This document shows positions 16,974 through 24,532 of a DNA stretch of 38,623 nucleotides, piece after piece (position 1 is the first letter of the stretch; each line of letters starts with the position of its first letter). The notes under the pieces were generated by a model. That model searched no databases. It was not told the origin of the DNA and worked only from the letters and a program-made list of their open reading frames with translations. The DNA is from a virus. Where the stretch lies: positions 1 through 38,623 of the IMG/VR virus record IMGVR_UViG_3300045051_000128; one strand, given 5' to 3'. The position numbers were made by a program, and so were the translations under genes.

Positions 16974-17551
16974 TCTTCCGCCAAGACGATCAAGAATTGT
17001 TTGTTGAGCGAAATAGCGCGAGCGAATTGCACGCCATCGCGTCCGCAATCATTCGCGTCGATTGTCCAGGCGGAATCACATTGCCATCATCGGTTGAAGA
17101 TTGCCGCAACAAGGATAATTCGCGCTGGATTCTTTGGCGTTGGCTATCTGGGAATTGGGCCAACATGCGCGGCACGCAAGGCCGTAGAGTTGGCGTTGAC
17201 CTGTGGAAGCGCAATCCGTCCGCCATGCTTGCGCTGATTGAGGCATACACGGCGCGAGTCATCGACTGTGATGATTGGTGGAGCTACGAACAACATTGCT
17301 GCGACGGATCAACCGGCGTGCCTGACGATCAAATGCCGTGCGATGTTTGGTGCAAAGACCCCGCCGCAGTTCTGCACGACTACCTTTTCGACCTTCACCA
17401 TGCCGGCGAAGCTGATGCGACGGGCAAGGTATGGACGCTTGAAGAAGCGAACGAAGCATATCGCGACGTACTTCTAGCCGATGGATGGTCTATCATGGCG
17501 CACGTCCGATTTGCCGGCCTTCAACTATTCGCTGGGAGATGGTGGAAATGA
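16970..17551 (+). CDS. DUF1353-like phage protein
   Basis: 193 residues, start ATG 16970 at the overlap with the previous stop. The second half, PAAVLHDYLFDL, then EANEAYRDVLLADGW and HVRFAGLQLFAGRWW, follows the DUF1353 pattern (a (S/A)xxHDxLY segment, later D-F and a short membrane-like Gly/Trp tail). That family occurs in phages and gene transfer agents near tail or lysis genes and has no settled function. The first half is rich in Trp and Cys. ATGA overlaps on both sides. Confidence 0.5.
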   Translation: MIFRQDDQELFVERNSASELHAIASAIIRVDCPGGITLPSSVEDCRNKDNSRWILWRWLSGNWANMRGTQGRRVGVDLWKRNPSAMLALIEAYTARVIDCDDWWSYEQHCCDGSTGVPDDQMPCDVWCKDPAAVLHDYLFDLHHAGEADATGKVWTLEEANEAYRDVLLADGWSIMAHVRFAGLQLFAGRWWK

Positions 17552-18282
17552 AGTTCTGGCGCGGCGTATGGGTCGGGTGTACTCACGCGCAACTGATGTT
17601 GCCGCAAGCATACGACGCGCTAGAAACAGTTTTCGATAAGTGGAAGCCTAAAGTAATCGGGCACCTTGGCGACTACATAGACACGACGGCATTGCGAGCT
17701 GGGGCAGATGGTAGCCGCGACGAAGGCGAGGACATCGGCCTAGACCTAGAGGCAGGGTTTGATTTCCTTAATTGGTACTTTGGGCGAAAGGCCAGCGTAA
17801 AGGTTCTGACGCTAGGCAATCACGACATTCGCCCCGAGCGATTCCTTGGACATCCAAACGCGATGAAGCGTTACCTTGCGGAAGCCATGCAGGAACGCAC
17901 GCAAAGCACGTTTAAACGGCTTGGCCTCACTGTCCTGCCGTATGACATCAAGCGCGGATGGTTTGACTATAGCGGGGCATTGTGGGGGCACGGCTACATG
18001 GTGGGCGAACAAGCCGTGCGGGATCATGCGGAGATGACGGCACGCGAAACGTACATTGCGCACTTGCATCGAATTGAAGAACGCTTTGGCCGGTCGCTAG
18101 GCTCGCCAATGTGCCGGTGCATCGGGTGGCTAGGAGATGAGCACAAAGCCGGATACGCTCGCCATCGTCGCGCAACGCTGGCATGGTCAAACGGATTCAT
18201 CCTGACCGAACACAACGGCAAAGAGACGCACGCATGGCAGATTCGCATGGATGAATCAGGCAAATTCAGAATGCCGTTCTAG
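17548..18282 (+). CDS. Metallophosphoesterase-like protein with altered motif I
   Basis: 244 residues from ATG 17548 (GGAGA upstream). Motifs of the calcineurin-like phosphoesterase fold: GDYID (Asp42), GNHD (residues 90-93), a WGHGY segment near 153-157 and AHLHR near 171-175. Motif I, normally D-x-H, reads C-T-H (Cys11, His13), so one metal-ligand aspartate is a cysteine. Substrate unknown; phage members often act on nucleotides or DNA ends. It belongs to the same ATGA-coupled series. Confidence 0.75.
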   Translation: MKFWRGVWVGCTHAQLMLPQAYDALETVFDKWKPKVIGHLGDYIDTTALRAGADGSRDEGEDIGLDLEAGFDFLNWYFGRKASVKVLTLGNHDIRPERFLGHPNAMKRYLAEAMQERTQSTFKRLGLTVLPYDIKRGWFDYSGALWGHGYMVGEQAVRDHAEMTARETYIAHLHRIEERFGRSLGSPMCRCIGWLGDEHKAGYARHRRATLAWSNGFILTEHNGKETHAWQIRMDESGKFRMPF

Positions 18283-18289
18283 GAGTCGC

Positions 18290-18502
18290 ATGAAAAAGCT
18301 ATCGCTAAAAGCATTGTCCGATCAGTTCCTTGCGCAGTTGGAAGATGAACGACAGCCACCGCCGGAAGGTGCGTTCACGGTCAAGGATGCTAGGCGCAAG
18401 ACTGGATGCACCGAAAAGCGGACGCTTGAAATTCTGATGGCAGACAAGCGGCTTGAATCAAAGATGTGGAAGGGGCGGCGTTATTTCTGGCCGCGGCGTT
18501 AG
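18290..18502 (+). CDS. Small winged-helix-like protein
   Basis: 70 residues from ATG 18290, with the ribosome site AGGAG overlapping the previous stop. TVKDARRKTGCTEKRTLEILMADKRLESKMWKGRRYFWPR has the order helix-helix-recognition helix-wing (G-R-R-Y-F), a short winged helix-turn-helix. It may bind DNA as a small regulator. It ends convergently, overlapping the minus-strand nuclease stop by 4 bp. Confidence 0.55.
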   Translation: MKKLSLKALSDQFLAQLEDERQPPPEGAFTVKDARRKTGCTEKRTLEILMADKRLESKMWKGRRYFWPRR

Positions 18503-19314
18503 AATCCGTACCGCACATCCTTCGCCACCTTCACGCTATCCATCGTAAGCTTCTTTGTAGCGCGGCAGTAGTCGCACGATCCGCACGCGGTTGGTTCAAT
18601 TTCTCCGCGCTTCATTGCTGCCCATGCGTCAATGTTCGCCTTGACCTGGTCAAGCTCGTAATCCATGCGCACGCCATGAACGGAGCGGTCAAACATGATG
18701 ATGCCGATGTCGGGCGGAACTTCTTTCGTGACTGCCGCGATAAATGCGCATCGCGGTGATTCGCCGTACTTCGCTTTGTACGCCTCCCAATAGACCGCGA
18801 CTTGCTGAAAATAACGGTCATACCATGGCGCATGCTTGCGTACTTCGTTGTCCCAATTCGTATGCGACAACGACGGGCATGTTTTGAGGTCCGCGAAGTA
18901 TCCACGCGACACGTCCACTGAATCAAGCGCGGCCTTGAATGTATGCCCGAATAGGTCAAACGTGATATAGACCTGATGCTCTCCGCGCAGGACGTTCATG
19001 AATTGATCGTCTCGGATGGCGCGCACTGACATTGCGCGGGCTTGCGTCACCCATGCGTATTCCTTGCCCGTCTTTGGCGAGCGCATATCGTCGGCGTGAT
19101 CCTCGCACCATTTCGCCAGTGTGTCCGGCGTCAAAATCGCACCGTCCACATAGCTACCGATTAGCAGCGCATCGCCGGCTTCATCGTCCGGCCAGCGTCC
19201 ATGCAGTTGCGCAACGGTCTTGGCGGCGCATTCGCGTAACTTCGACACTTGCGAGTTGCTGAAATACGCAAGGTTCGCGTCCTTGCCGTGGTAGTTGTCG
19301 GCGTCTAGGATCAT
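18499..19314 (-). CDS. PD-(D/E)XK exonuclease-like protein, RecE/DUF3799 type
   Basis: 271 residues from the ATG at 19314 (overlapping the ligase stop). The N-terminus ADNYHGKDANLAYFSNSQV resembles the (Y)H...(L)S(N/H)S(Q/D)(L/V) opening of DUF3799/RecE-like nucleases. GHTFKAALDSVDV followed by YFADLKTC gives the D...(D/E)xK catalytic signature, and QVAVYW is the helix after it. CGSCDYCR near the C-terminus could bind metal or an Fe-S cluster with other cysteines. Such exonucleases make 3' ends for phage annealing recombination. Confidence 0.75.
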   Translation of the reverse strand: MILDADNYHGKDANLAYFSNSQVSKLRECAAKTVAQLHGRWPDDEAGDALLIGSYVDGAILTPDTLAKWCEDHADDMRSPKTGKEYAWVTQARAMSVRAIRDDQFMNVLRGEHQVYITFDLFGHTFKAALDSVDVSRGYFADLKTCPSLSHTNWDNEVRKHAPWYDRYFQQVAVYWEAYKAKYGESPRCAFIAAVTKEVPPDIGIIMFDRSVHGVRMDYELDQVKANIDAWAAMKRGEIEPTACGSCDYCRATKKLTMDSVKVAKDVRYGF

Positions 19315-19919
19315 TGACTCAACCCAGCCATGGACTTCGGAACTTCGTCCTTTTCGATTGTCTTTTTGAAGCCAATGCCAGCGGCTACGTGATAGATTAC
19401 GATTCCCTCGGGGCGCATGAATCCGGGCGCCGCGCAGCTTCCGCATTGATTAAGTGTTGATATAATATATGGAACGTCCAGCATATCAAACCGGCCATTC
19501 CATAGAACAGGAACAAGGCCAACGCACGGCGGAAGCGTGTCCTGCATTTTTACAACGCGAGTATCGGCAGACGGAATCTGACTTGGCGCAGTACCATGCA
19601 GGCACCACCGCGAGACATTGAATAAGCTAAAGCGACGCTCGCCATTCGTCAAACCGTATCCGCGCTGAATGCCGCTGCCCCACCACTCGCCGAAATGACG
19701 GCCCGGACCAAGCTGCATCAATTCGTCTTTGTGTTCATGCGCCCATTTGCTGAAACCGAAGTTGTCATTATCGGGCGTAATCCATCGCGTGCGGCTTCCG
19801 GTCAGGAACTCGCCGTTTTCGCCAATGAAGATTTGCGCATTCGTGCCGTCGATTTTTTCGGTCACGATTACCTCGCGGCTATACCGCGCCATTTTCGGGA
19901 ACTCTTGAAACTCGTTCAT
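19311..19919 (-). CDS. RNA ligase family nucleotidyltransferase
   Basis: 202 residues; the ATG at 19919 has GGAGG 8 nt upstream. Motif I is EKIDGTN with Lys22 as the AMP acceptor. GRHFGEWWGSGIQRGYG is the motif III region, PEGIVIYH motif IV (EGxV) and GFKKTIEK motif V (KxxxxK). These match the RNA ligase domain (Rnl2-like). It is short, with no C-terminal domain, so it is near the minimal catalytic core. It would seal nicked or cleaved RNA such as tRNA cut by host defences. It is preceded by a branched RNA leader. Confidence 0.8.
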   Translation of the reverse strand: MNEFQEFPKMARYSREVIVTEKIDGTNAQIFIGENGEFLTGSRTRWITPDNDNFGFSKWAHEHKDELMQLGPGRHFGEWWGSGIQRGYGLTNGERRFSLFNVSRWCLHGTAPSQIPSADTRVVKMQDTLPPCVGLVPVLWNGRFDMLDVPYIISTLNQCGSCAAPGFMRPEGIVIYHVAAGIGFKKTIEKDEVPKSMAGLSQ

Positions 19920-19941
19920 ATTGTCATCCTCCAAAATAACG

Positions 19942-20018
19942 CCCGCAGCGTCAGGCTACCAAACCGGAAAGCCTATGCACGGCGTGTACATGCACGGAAA
20001 TTGTTCCGACGCTGCGGG
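19942..20018 (-). ncRNA. Branched structured RNA leader upstream of the RNA ligase
   Basis: On the minus strand CCCGCAGCGTC and GACGCTGCGGG form a perfect 11-bp stem enclosing 55 nt. Inside, three hairpins fit end to end: GGAA CAAT TTCC, CGTG CATGTA CACG (sharing one C), and AGGCT ... AGCCT. The result is a four-way, cloverleaf-like junction without tRNA consensus bases. The stem ends about 15 nt before the GGAGG of the ligase gene. It could be a riboswitch-like regulator, a processing site, or a ligase substrate. Confidence 0.6.
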
Positions 20019-20025
20019 AGAGTGG

Positions 20026-20217
20026 TCATTTGCTGCGCTTTTTCAGCTTGCGAAATATCACTAATTGATGATCGTTTCTTTCATGCTGCATACATGGATT
20101 GTCACCACAAAGTCGCGTATTGCGATAAAATGCACAACCTCCGCAGGGATCAATCGCGTCTTTTACAGGCGCGGCATAGTATCCCTTCGGAGCCTCTTTC
20201 GGATTAATTTTGTCCAT
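20026..20217 (-). CDS. Small cysteine-cluster protein
   Basis: 63 residues. PCGGCAFYRNTRLCGDNPC has four cysteines spaced as a small metal-binding knuckle (C-x2-C ... C-x4-C), a common type of phage mini-protein, followed by a basic C-terminus (RKLKKRSK). Its start lies inside the end of the gene upstream on the same strand. Function unknown. Confidence 0.65.
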   Translation of the reverse strand: MDKINPKEAPKGYYAAPVKDAIDPCGGCAFYRNTRLCGDNPCMQHERNDHQLVIFRKLKKRSK

Positions 20218-20443
20218 CGGTCAATCCCTTCGCAATCGTCTGCGCACCTTCTTTAGCCAGCCGCTTTGCAGACGCCAAAAGCGACTTGTGCGTCGCCTTC
20301 AAATCGGCCAGGTCCTCGCGCATTTCTTTCGTGCGTTCCTTGATCTCTTCCTTGATTGCGTCCATTTTCTTTTCAATATCCACGGCACGGCGCAGGCATT
20401 CGCTTGCTTCGTGTTCCGCGTCGGTGATTTGGTCGTTGCTCAT
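20204..20443 (-). CDS. Small coiled-coil protein
   Basis: 79 residues, almost wholly a charged helix (VDIEKKMDAIKEEIKERTK then MREDLADLKATHKSL). The ribosome site AAGGAG precedes the ATG by 8 nt. It overlaps its upstream neighbour by ATGA and its downstream neighbour by 14 bp. No family recognised; it could be an oligomeric partner for a neighbour. Confidence 0.65.
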   Translation of the reverse strand: MSNDQITDAEHEASECLRRAVDIEKKMDAIKEEIKERTKEMREDLADLKATHKSLLASAKRLAKEGAQTIAKGLTDGQN

Positions 20444-20634
20444 GTTGTGTTCTCCTTTTCAAGTTGCGTGTTGTGTGCATCGCATATTGCGCGGCATGTC
20501 TTTTCGCCGGATAAGTCCCCGGGCAGTGCTTTTATGGTGCCGGCTACGCACCATCCATAGTCTGCCACAATGTGCCAAGTTCCATTGTCAAATTGTGGGG
20601 TCCATTTTTGCCGCATGTGTTCCATTTCGTCCAT
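20440..20634 (-). CDS. Small unknown protein, first gene of the minus operon
   Basis: 64 residues, ribosome site GGAGG 4 nt before the ATG. The sequence (FDNGTWHIVADYGWCVAGTI, KTCRAICDAHN) looks like a small phage protein with beta strands and a C-terminal helix; similar short proteins have a WxVxD(x)G core. It starts the minus-strand transcript that runs to the nuclease gene. Confidence 0.6.
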   Translation of the reverse strand: MDEMEHMRQKWTPQFDNGTWHIVADYGWCVAGTIKALPGDLSGEKTCRAICDAHNTQLEKENTT

Positions 20635-20654
20635 ACTTCCTCCAATTTCGCGGG

Positions 20655-20682
20655 ACTATGCCACCCACAAAACCAGACGCAA
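20655..20682 (-). promoter_or_regulatory. Candidate promoter for the minus operon
   Basis: Read on the minus strand, TTGCGT is followed after 16 nt by CATAGT, about 20 nt before the first minus gene. It lies in the 134-bp divergent spacer. Match to sigma70 boxes is moderate. Confidence 0.35.
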
Positions 20683-20715
20683 GAAAAATCGTGCGAAAAA
20701 AAGTTTTCGATTTCT

Positions 20716-20744
20716 TTGGACACGAAAGCGGTTCCGTGTAACAG
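20716..20744 (+). promoter_or_regulatory. Candidate promoter for the early plus operon
   Basis: TTGGAC, 17 nt, TAACAG, then a GAGG ribosome site and the first small gene at 20769. Just upstream an A/T hairpin CGAAAA/TTTTCG (about 20695-20710) sits in the middle of the divergent spacer and could be an operator. Confidence 0.4.
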
Positions 20745-20768
20745 TGGCGGCAGAAAGTGAGGAATGAG

Positions 20769-20879
20769 ATGAGCGCAATTGGTAAAGGACATTTGAAGTG
20801 CAAGTGCAAAGGATGCGGCAAGGTGCGCCCGTATTGGTCTGATTTTTGCAAGCAGCACCGAGTGGTGAAAGCAAAGTGA
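20769..20879 (+). CDS. 36-residue zinc-knuckle peptide
   Basis: Begins at ATG 20769, 6 nt after GAGG. Contains KCKCKGCGK and later FCKQH, giving C-x-C-x2-C ... C-x2-H ligands for one zinc. It opens the plus-strand early operon and overlaps the next gene (GTGA). Very small but well supported by ribosome site, overlap and metal motif. Confidence 0.6.
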   Translation: MSAIGKGHLKCKCKGCGKVRPYWSDFCKQHRVVKAK

Positions 20880-21055
20880 ACAAAGCGGCACAATCACTTG
20901 CCCGCCTGTCCCGCGGCGTCAAAAAGACAATGACGCCAGCGGCAATAGCGCAGCGACGGGCGGCAGGATTCAAACCCGGAAATCAGGCGGCGAAAAAAGT
21001 GGACACTAAAAAGCGCGTCGGTATGATGCGCGGGAACAAAGGAGAATCGAAGTGA
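20876..21055 (+). CDS. Small basic protein
   Basis: 59 residues from GTG 20876, at the overlap with the previous stop. Very basic C-terminal half (AQRRAAGFKPGNQAAKKVD), likely nucleic-acid binding. The R-x-A-G-F-x-x-G-N pattern is shared with many small phage HTH or packaging-accessory proteins but no family is certain. Confidence 0.5.
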   Translation: MNKAAQSLARLSRGVKKTMTPAAIAQRRAAGFKPGNQAAKKVDTKKRVGMMRGNKGESK

Positions 21056-21213
21056 CAACAACCAAACAAACCGCAACCGTCCGATTCAAGGGCGCATTGC
21101 TCGCGATGTCGTACAAACACCGGCACAGCATTATCTGCATCGCCGTGTGTCCGGTCATTGGCTTTGTGGGCGCGTGCCTGTTCGCGCTGCTGGTTATGGA
21201 CGGTGCGAAATGA
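21052..21213 (+). CDS. 53-residue single-pass membrane protein
   Basis: GTG 21052 overlaps the preceding stop. The N-terminal half is polar and basic (SYKHRHS) and is followed by one strong membrane segment (IICIAVCPVIGFVGACLFAL). It ends by ATGA overlap with the next gene. Function unknown; superinfection exclusion or host membrane modulation would fit an early small membrane protein. Confidence 0.5.
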   Translation: MTTTKQTATVRFKGALLAMSYKHRHSIICIAVCPVIGFVGACLFALLVMDGAK

Positions 21214-21458
21214 AACAAGCATCAACCATTATCGCCGAATCAATTGGAATGGATGCCCGCGACATCCGCGAATATCGGTATCAGCGATATTCCGGTCCTG
21301 CCGTATATGCCATTGGCGAAAAGTACTATGCGGCAAGCCGCGTGAGGCCACGGCATAAAGTAGGTGGCGAGTGGCGTGCATCACCGGATCAATTCGGTGC
21401 GCGTGGAACAGAATTGAGAGTTTGGGTATGCGACCAGGAAGTTGACGGCGCGAAATGA
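21210..21458 (+). CDS. Small unknown protein
   Basis: 82 residues from ATG 21210 in an ATGA overlap. Mixed alpha/beta with a Tyr/Arg-rich stretch (IREYRYQRYSGPAVYAIGEKYY), reminiscent of small DNA-binding or adaptor proteins. No family recognised. Confidence 0.55.
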   Translation: MKQASTIIAESIGMDARDIREYRYQRYSGPAVYAIGEKYYAASRVRPRHKVGGEWRASPDQFGARGTELRVWVCDQEVDGAK

Positions 21459-21703
21459 CTACACTCGGACATATATGCGCGCTCATAATCGGCGCGGTTG
21501 CTGGATGGCAAACGATGGCATACATACGCCGCAATTGGAGCAGCATCCGCAGCTACATCATCGCGTGCCTGTTCGACCTTCGCCCGTGGCTAGTCCGCGC
21601 AATCGGATGCGGACTCATTGCGGCGTGCATCGTGTTCGGTTCGATTGGCGGATTCACCTGCGCCGTGAAAACGTTTGGCGTTAAGAAGGAGATGAGGAAG
21701 TGA
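21455..21703 (+). CDS. Small two-pass membrane protein
   Basis: 82 residues. Membrane segments at about residues 3-22 (LGHICALIIGAVAGW) and 48-70 (VRAIGCGLIAACIVFGSIGGF), with a basic C-terminus. It overlaps both neighbours by 4 bp. Unknown function; it is not next to lysis genes, so I do not call it a holin. Confidence 0.55.
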   Translation: MTTLGHICALIIGAVAGWQTMAYIRRNWSSIRSYIIACLFDLRPWLVRAIGCGLIAACIVFGSIGGFTCAVKTFGVKKEMRK

Positions 21704-23919
21704 CAGAGTATGAGCAGTTCATTGCGGGCAGGGCACTAAAAGACTCGCCTACGGGATTGACGGACGTTCCCGCGTTATCGTCCATGCTGTTTGAATATCA
21801 GCGCGATATCGTGCGATGGGCACTGATTCGAGGCAGGGCGTGCATCTGGGCTGACTGCGGACTTGGCAAGACTCCGATGCAGCTTGAATGGGCATCGCAT
21901 GTTCCGGGCCGCGTCCTGCTATTTGCCCCGCTCGCCGTGTCACAGCAAACGATCCGCGAAGGCGCGAAGTTCGGGCATTCGGTGGCGTATGCGCGATGCC
22001 AGTCTGACGCCGATGCGATGCTGGAAAAGCTCATCATTACCAATTACGAAATGATCGAACACTTCGAAGCCGATAAGTGGGGCGGAATCGTTCTGGATGA
22101 AAGCAGCATCATCAAGAGTCATGACGGCGCAACTCGCGATATTATCTTGTCCAAGTTCTGTCGCGTTCCGTTTCGACTTGCATGCACCGCCACGCCCGCA
22201 CCAAACGATTACATGGAGATTGGCAACCATGCCGAGTTTGTCGGCAGCATGACGCGGGAAGAAATGCTTGCCATGTTCTTTGTGCATGATGGCGGAGAAA
22301 CGCAGAAATGGCGACTGAAGGGACACGCCAAGTCTGATTTCTGGAAGTGGCTATGCTCGTGGGCCGTGATGATCCGCAAGCCCTCGGACCTTGGCTATAG
22401 CGATGATGGCTTTACTCTTCCGCCGCTGGCATACCATGAGCATGTAATTCATGCCGAATCTGCCGCCGATGATATGCTGATTCCGCTTCCTGCGGCTACT
22501 TTGCAAGAACGCATTGGAGCGCGCCGCGCAACGGTAGATGCCCGCGTTAAGAAGTGCGCGGAACTTGTCAATGGCACCGACGGTCAGTGGCTTGTTTGGT
22601 GCAATCTTAACAGCGAATCGGAGTCACTGGCTTCGGCGATTAATGGTGCCGTTGAAGTATCTGGCAGCGATAGTAACGAGCACAAGGAAAAATCGCTAAT
22701 GGCATTTGCCGCGGGCGAGATTCGCGTCCTTATCAGTAAGCCGCGCATTGCTGGATGGGGCATGAACTTCCAATCATGTCACAACATGGCATTCGTCGGC
22801 CTGTCTGATTCATGGGAATCATACTATCAGGCCGTGCGCCGATGCTGGCGATTCGGTCAAAAGCAATCCGTGAACGTGCATGTAATCACGGCGGATATTG
22901 AGGGCGCGGTTGTGAGCAACATCAAACGGAAAGAAAAGGACGCGGAAAACATGGCGAACGAAATGCTTGAACACATGAAAGACATCAATACGGCAGAGCT
23001 TCATGGAATGACATCGCGGCAAACATCTGGATACGTTCGCAAGGTCAAGTCTGGCAAAGGATGGACTATGCACCTTGCCGACTGCGTTGACTTGGTTAAA
23101 GAACAGCCTGACAACTCGCTGCACTTCTCTGTATTCAGTCCGCCGTTTTCGTCGCTCTACATCTACAGCAACAGCGACCGCGATATGGGCAACAGCAAGG
23201 ACGATGGCGAGTTCATGCGGCACTTTGGCTACATGGTCAAGGAACTGTACCGCGCTATGATGCCCGGGCGTTTGGTGTCGTTCCATTGCATGAATCTTCC
23301 GACAAGCAAGCAGAATCACGGATACATTGGAATTCGCGATTTCCGCGGCGAATTGATCCGACTGTTTGAATCGTTCGGGTTTATCTTCCATTCGGAGGTT
23401 TGCATCTGGAAAGACCCAGTTACCGCTATGCAGCGCACAAAGGCATTAGGACTGCTTTGGAAGCAGATCAAAAAGGATTCGTGCATGTCGCGGCAGGGAA
23501 TTCCTGATTACCTTGTCACGATGCGCAAGCCGGGTGACAATCCAGAGCGCGTTGAGCATACCGCAGAGGATTTCCCCGTTCAGCTTTGGCAGCGTTACGC
23601 ATCACCGGTCTGGATGGACATCAACCCGTCTGACACGCTGCAAAAAGAATCGGCCCGCGAAGAAAACGACGAACGACACATTTGCCCACTACAGCTTGAA
23701 GTGATCCGCCGCGCACTGAAACTTTGGAGCAATCCGGGCGATGTCGTATTCAGTCCATTCGGAGGCATCGCAAGCGAGGGCGTGGTTGCGATTCAGGAGG
23801 GACGCAAGTTCCTTGGTTCTGAATTGAAAGAATCGTATTGGAAGCAGGCATGCGCCAATCTTGAAATAGCCGAGCACGATGCAGCCGATGGGCATTTGTT
23901 CAGCATGGAGCCACAATGA
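21700..23919 (+). CDS. SNF2-type helicase fused to a DNA methyltransferase
   Basis: 739 residues, start GTG 21700 (AAGGAGATGAGGAA upstream). N-terminal ~430 residues: Walker A GLGKT (about 54-58), motif II LDESS (about 132), motif III-like TATPAPND (about 163), helicase C with the motif VI segment QAVRRCWRFGQ (about 377-387), a SNF2/superfamily 2 ATPase. C-terminal ~280 residues: amino-methyltransferase motif IV as SPPF (about 481) and motif I as SPFGG (about 686) followed by EGRKFLGSELKESYW, the permuted beta-type order of N4-C/N6-A methylases. Likely a translocating methylase that protects phage DNA. No target-recognition domain is evident. Confidence 0.88.
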   Translation: MTEYEQFIAGRALKDSPTGLTDVPALSSMLFEYQRDIVRWALIRGRACIWADCGLGKTPMQLEWASHVPGRVLLFAPLAVSQQTIREGAKFGHSVAYARCQSDADAMLEKLIITNYEMIEHFEADKWGGIVLDESSIIKSHDGATRDIILSKFCRVPFRLACTATPAPNDYMEIGNHAEFVGSMTREEMLAMFFVHDGGETQKWRLKGHAKSDFWKWLCSWAVMIRKPSDLGYSDDGFTLPPLAYHEHVIHAESAADDMLIPLPAATLQERIGARRATVDARVKKCAELVNGTDGQWLVWCNLNSESESLASAINGAVEVSGSDSNEHKEKSLMAFAAGEIRVLISKPRIAGWGMNFQSCHNMAFVGLSDSWESYYQAVRRCWRFGQKQSVNVHVITADIEGAVVSNIKRKEKDAENMANEMLEHMKDINTAELHGMTSRQTSGYVRKVKSGKGWTMHLADCVDLVKEQPDNSLHFSVFSPPFSSLYIYSNSDRDMGNSKDDGEFMRHFGYMVKELYRAMMPGRLVSFHCMNLPTSKQNHGYIGIRDFRGELIRLFESFGFIFHSEVCIWKDPVTAMQRTKALGLLWKQIKKDSCMSRQGIPDYLVTMRKPGDNPERVEHTAEDFPVQLWQRYASPVWMDINPSDTLQKESAREENDERHICPLQLEVIRRALKLWSNPGDVVFSPFGGIASEGVVAIQEGRKFLGSELKESYWKQACANLEIAEHDAADGHLFSMEPQ

Positions 23920-24293
23920 AACACATCCGCGGCAAAATAGTTGACGCTGGAGACTGCATTCCGGTTGACAAGCGTGATCCGATGACCAAGTACAAGCACG
24001 GCGTCGCGGTACTCACGACACGCGCCGAAATCAAAGGCAAAGACATCATGTTTAAGGACGTGGTTCTATTGCGCGCCGAGGACTACGCCGCGATTAACCT
24101 GCGGCAATGGCGGTACAAAGGCATTGACGGTGCGACGGTATGCGTTTCCGGCGACTTCCGAATCTGCGGCACTGGCGATGCGCAGACGGATTTCAACATC
24201 GCATATTTCACGGCCAAGCGTCGCGCACTGATGTCGCATGGTTCGGCGGACCTTGAACGAGTGAAGGAGTGGATTGTGGAGGAAGTGGCATGA
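23916..24293 (+). CDS. Unknown protein after the methyltransferase
   Basis: 125 residues, ATGA overlap with the methyltransferase. The sequence is beta-rich in the first 100 residues (HGVAVLTTRAEIKGKDIMFKDVVLL) with a C-terminal helix. No motif recognised. The tight coupling suggests co-regulation with the modification enzyme. Confidence 0.55.
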   Translation: MKHIRGKIVDAGDCIPVDKRDPMTKYKHGVAVLTTRAEIKGKDIMFKDVVLLRAEDYAAINLRQWRYKGIDGATVCVSGDFRICGTGDAQTDFNIAYFTAKRRALMSHGSADLERVKEWIVEEVA

Positions 24294-24532
24294 CAGAACT
24301 AACGAAAGATGCGCGCATCGAAGCTGTTGAAATGTATAACAAGTGGCGCGGGGTACTAGCATCGGCGGATCAGTCAGACCTAGAGACGCTGGTCATGCTT
24401 ATGATGCAAGCCCGTCGCGTTGACGGCATTGACGGCCGCAAGTGGGATGCACAATCGCACCGCTTCTTTTCTGAGTCTATCGAATCCACGCTTGATTCAA
24501 TCATAACGAAGGCACTCAATGAACCGTACTGA
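24290..24532 (+). CDS. Small helical unknown protein
   Basis: 80 residues from ATG 24290 at an ATGA overlap. Predominantly helical and acidic (RIEAVEMYNKWRGVLASAD, LETLVMLMMQARR). It overlaps the following nuclease gene by 14 bp. No known family. Confidence 0.55.
   Translation: MTELTKDARIEAVEMYNKWRGVLASADQSDLETLVMLMMQARRVDGIDGRKWDAQSHRFFSESIESTLDSIITKALNEPY

Noticed and set aside
22819-23391. Long minus-strand frame opposite the methyltransferase
   Set aside because: The plus-strand enzyme has catalytic motifs across the same bases.
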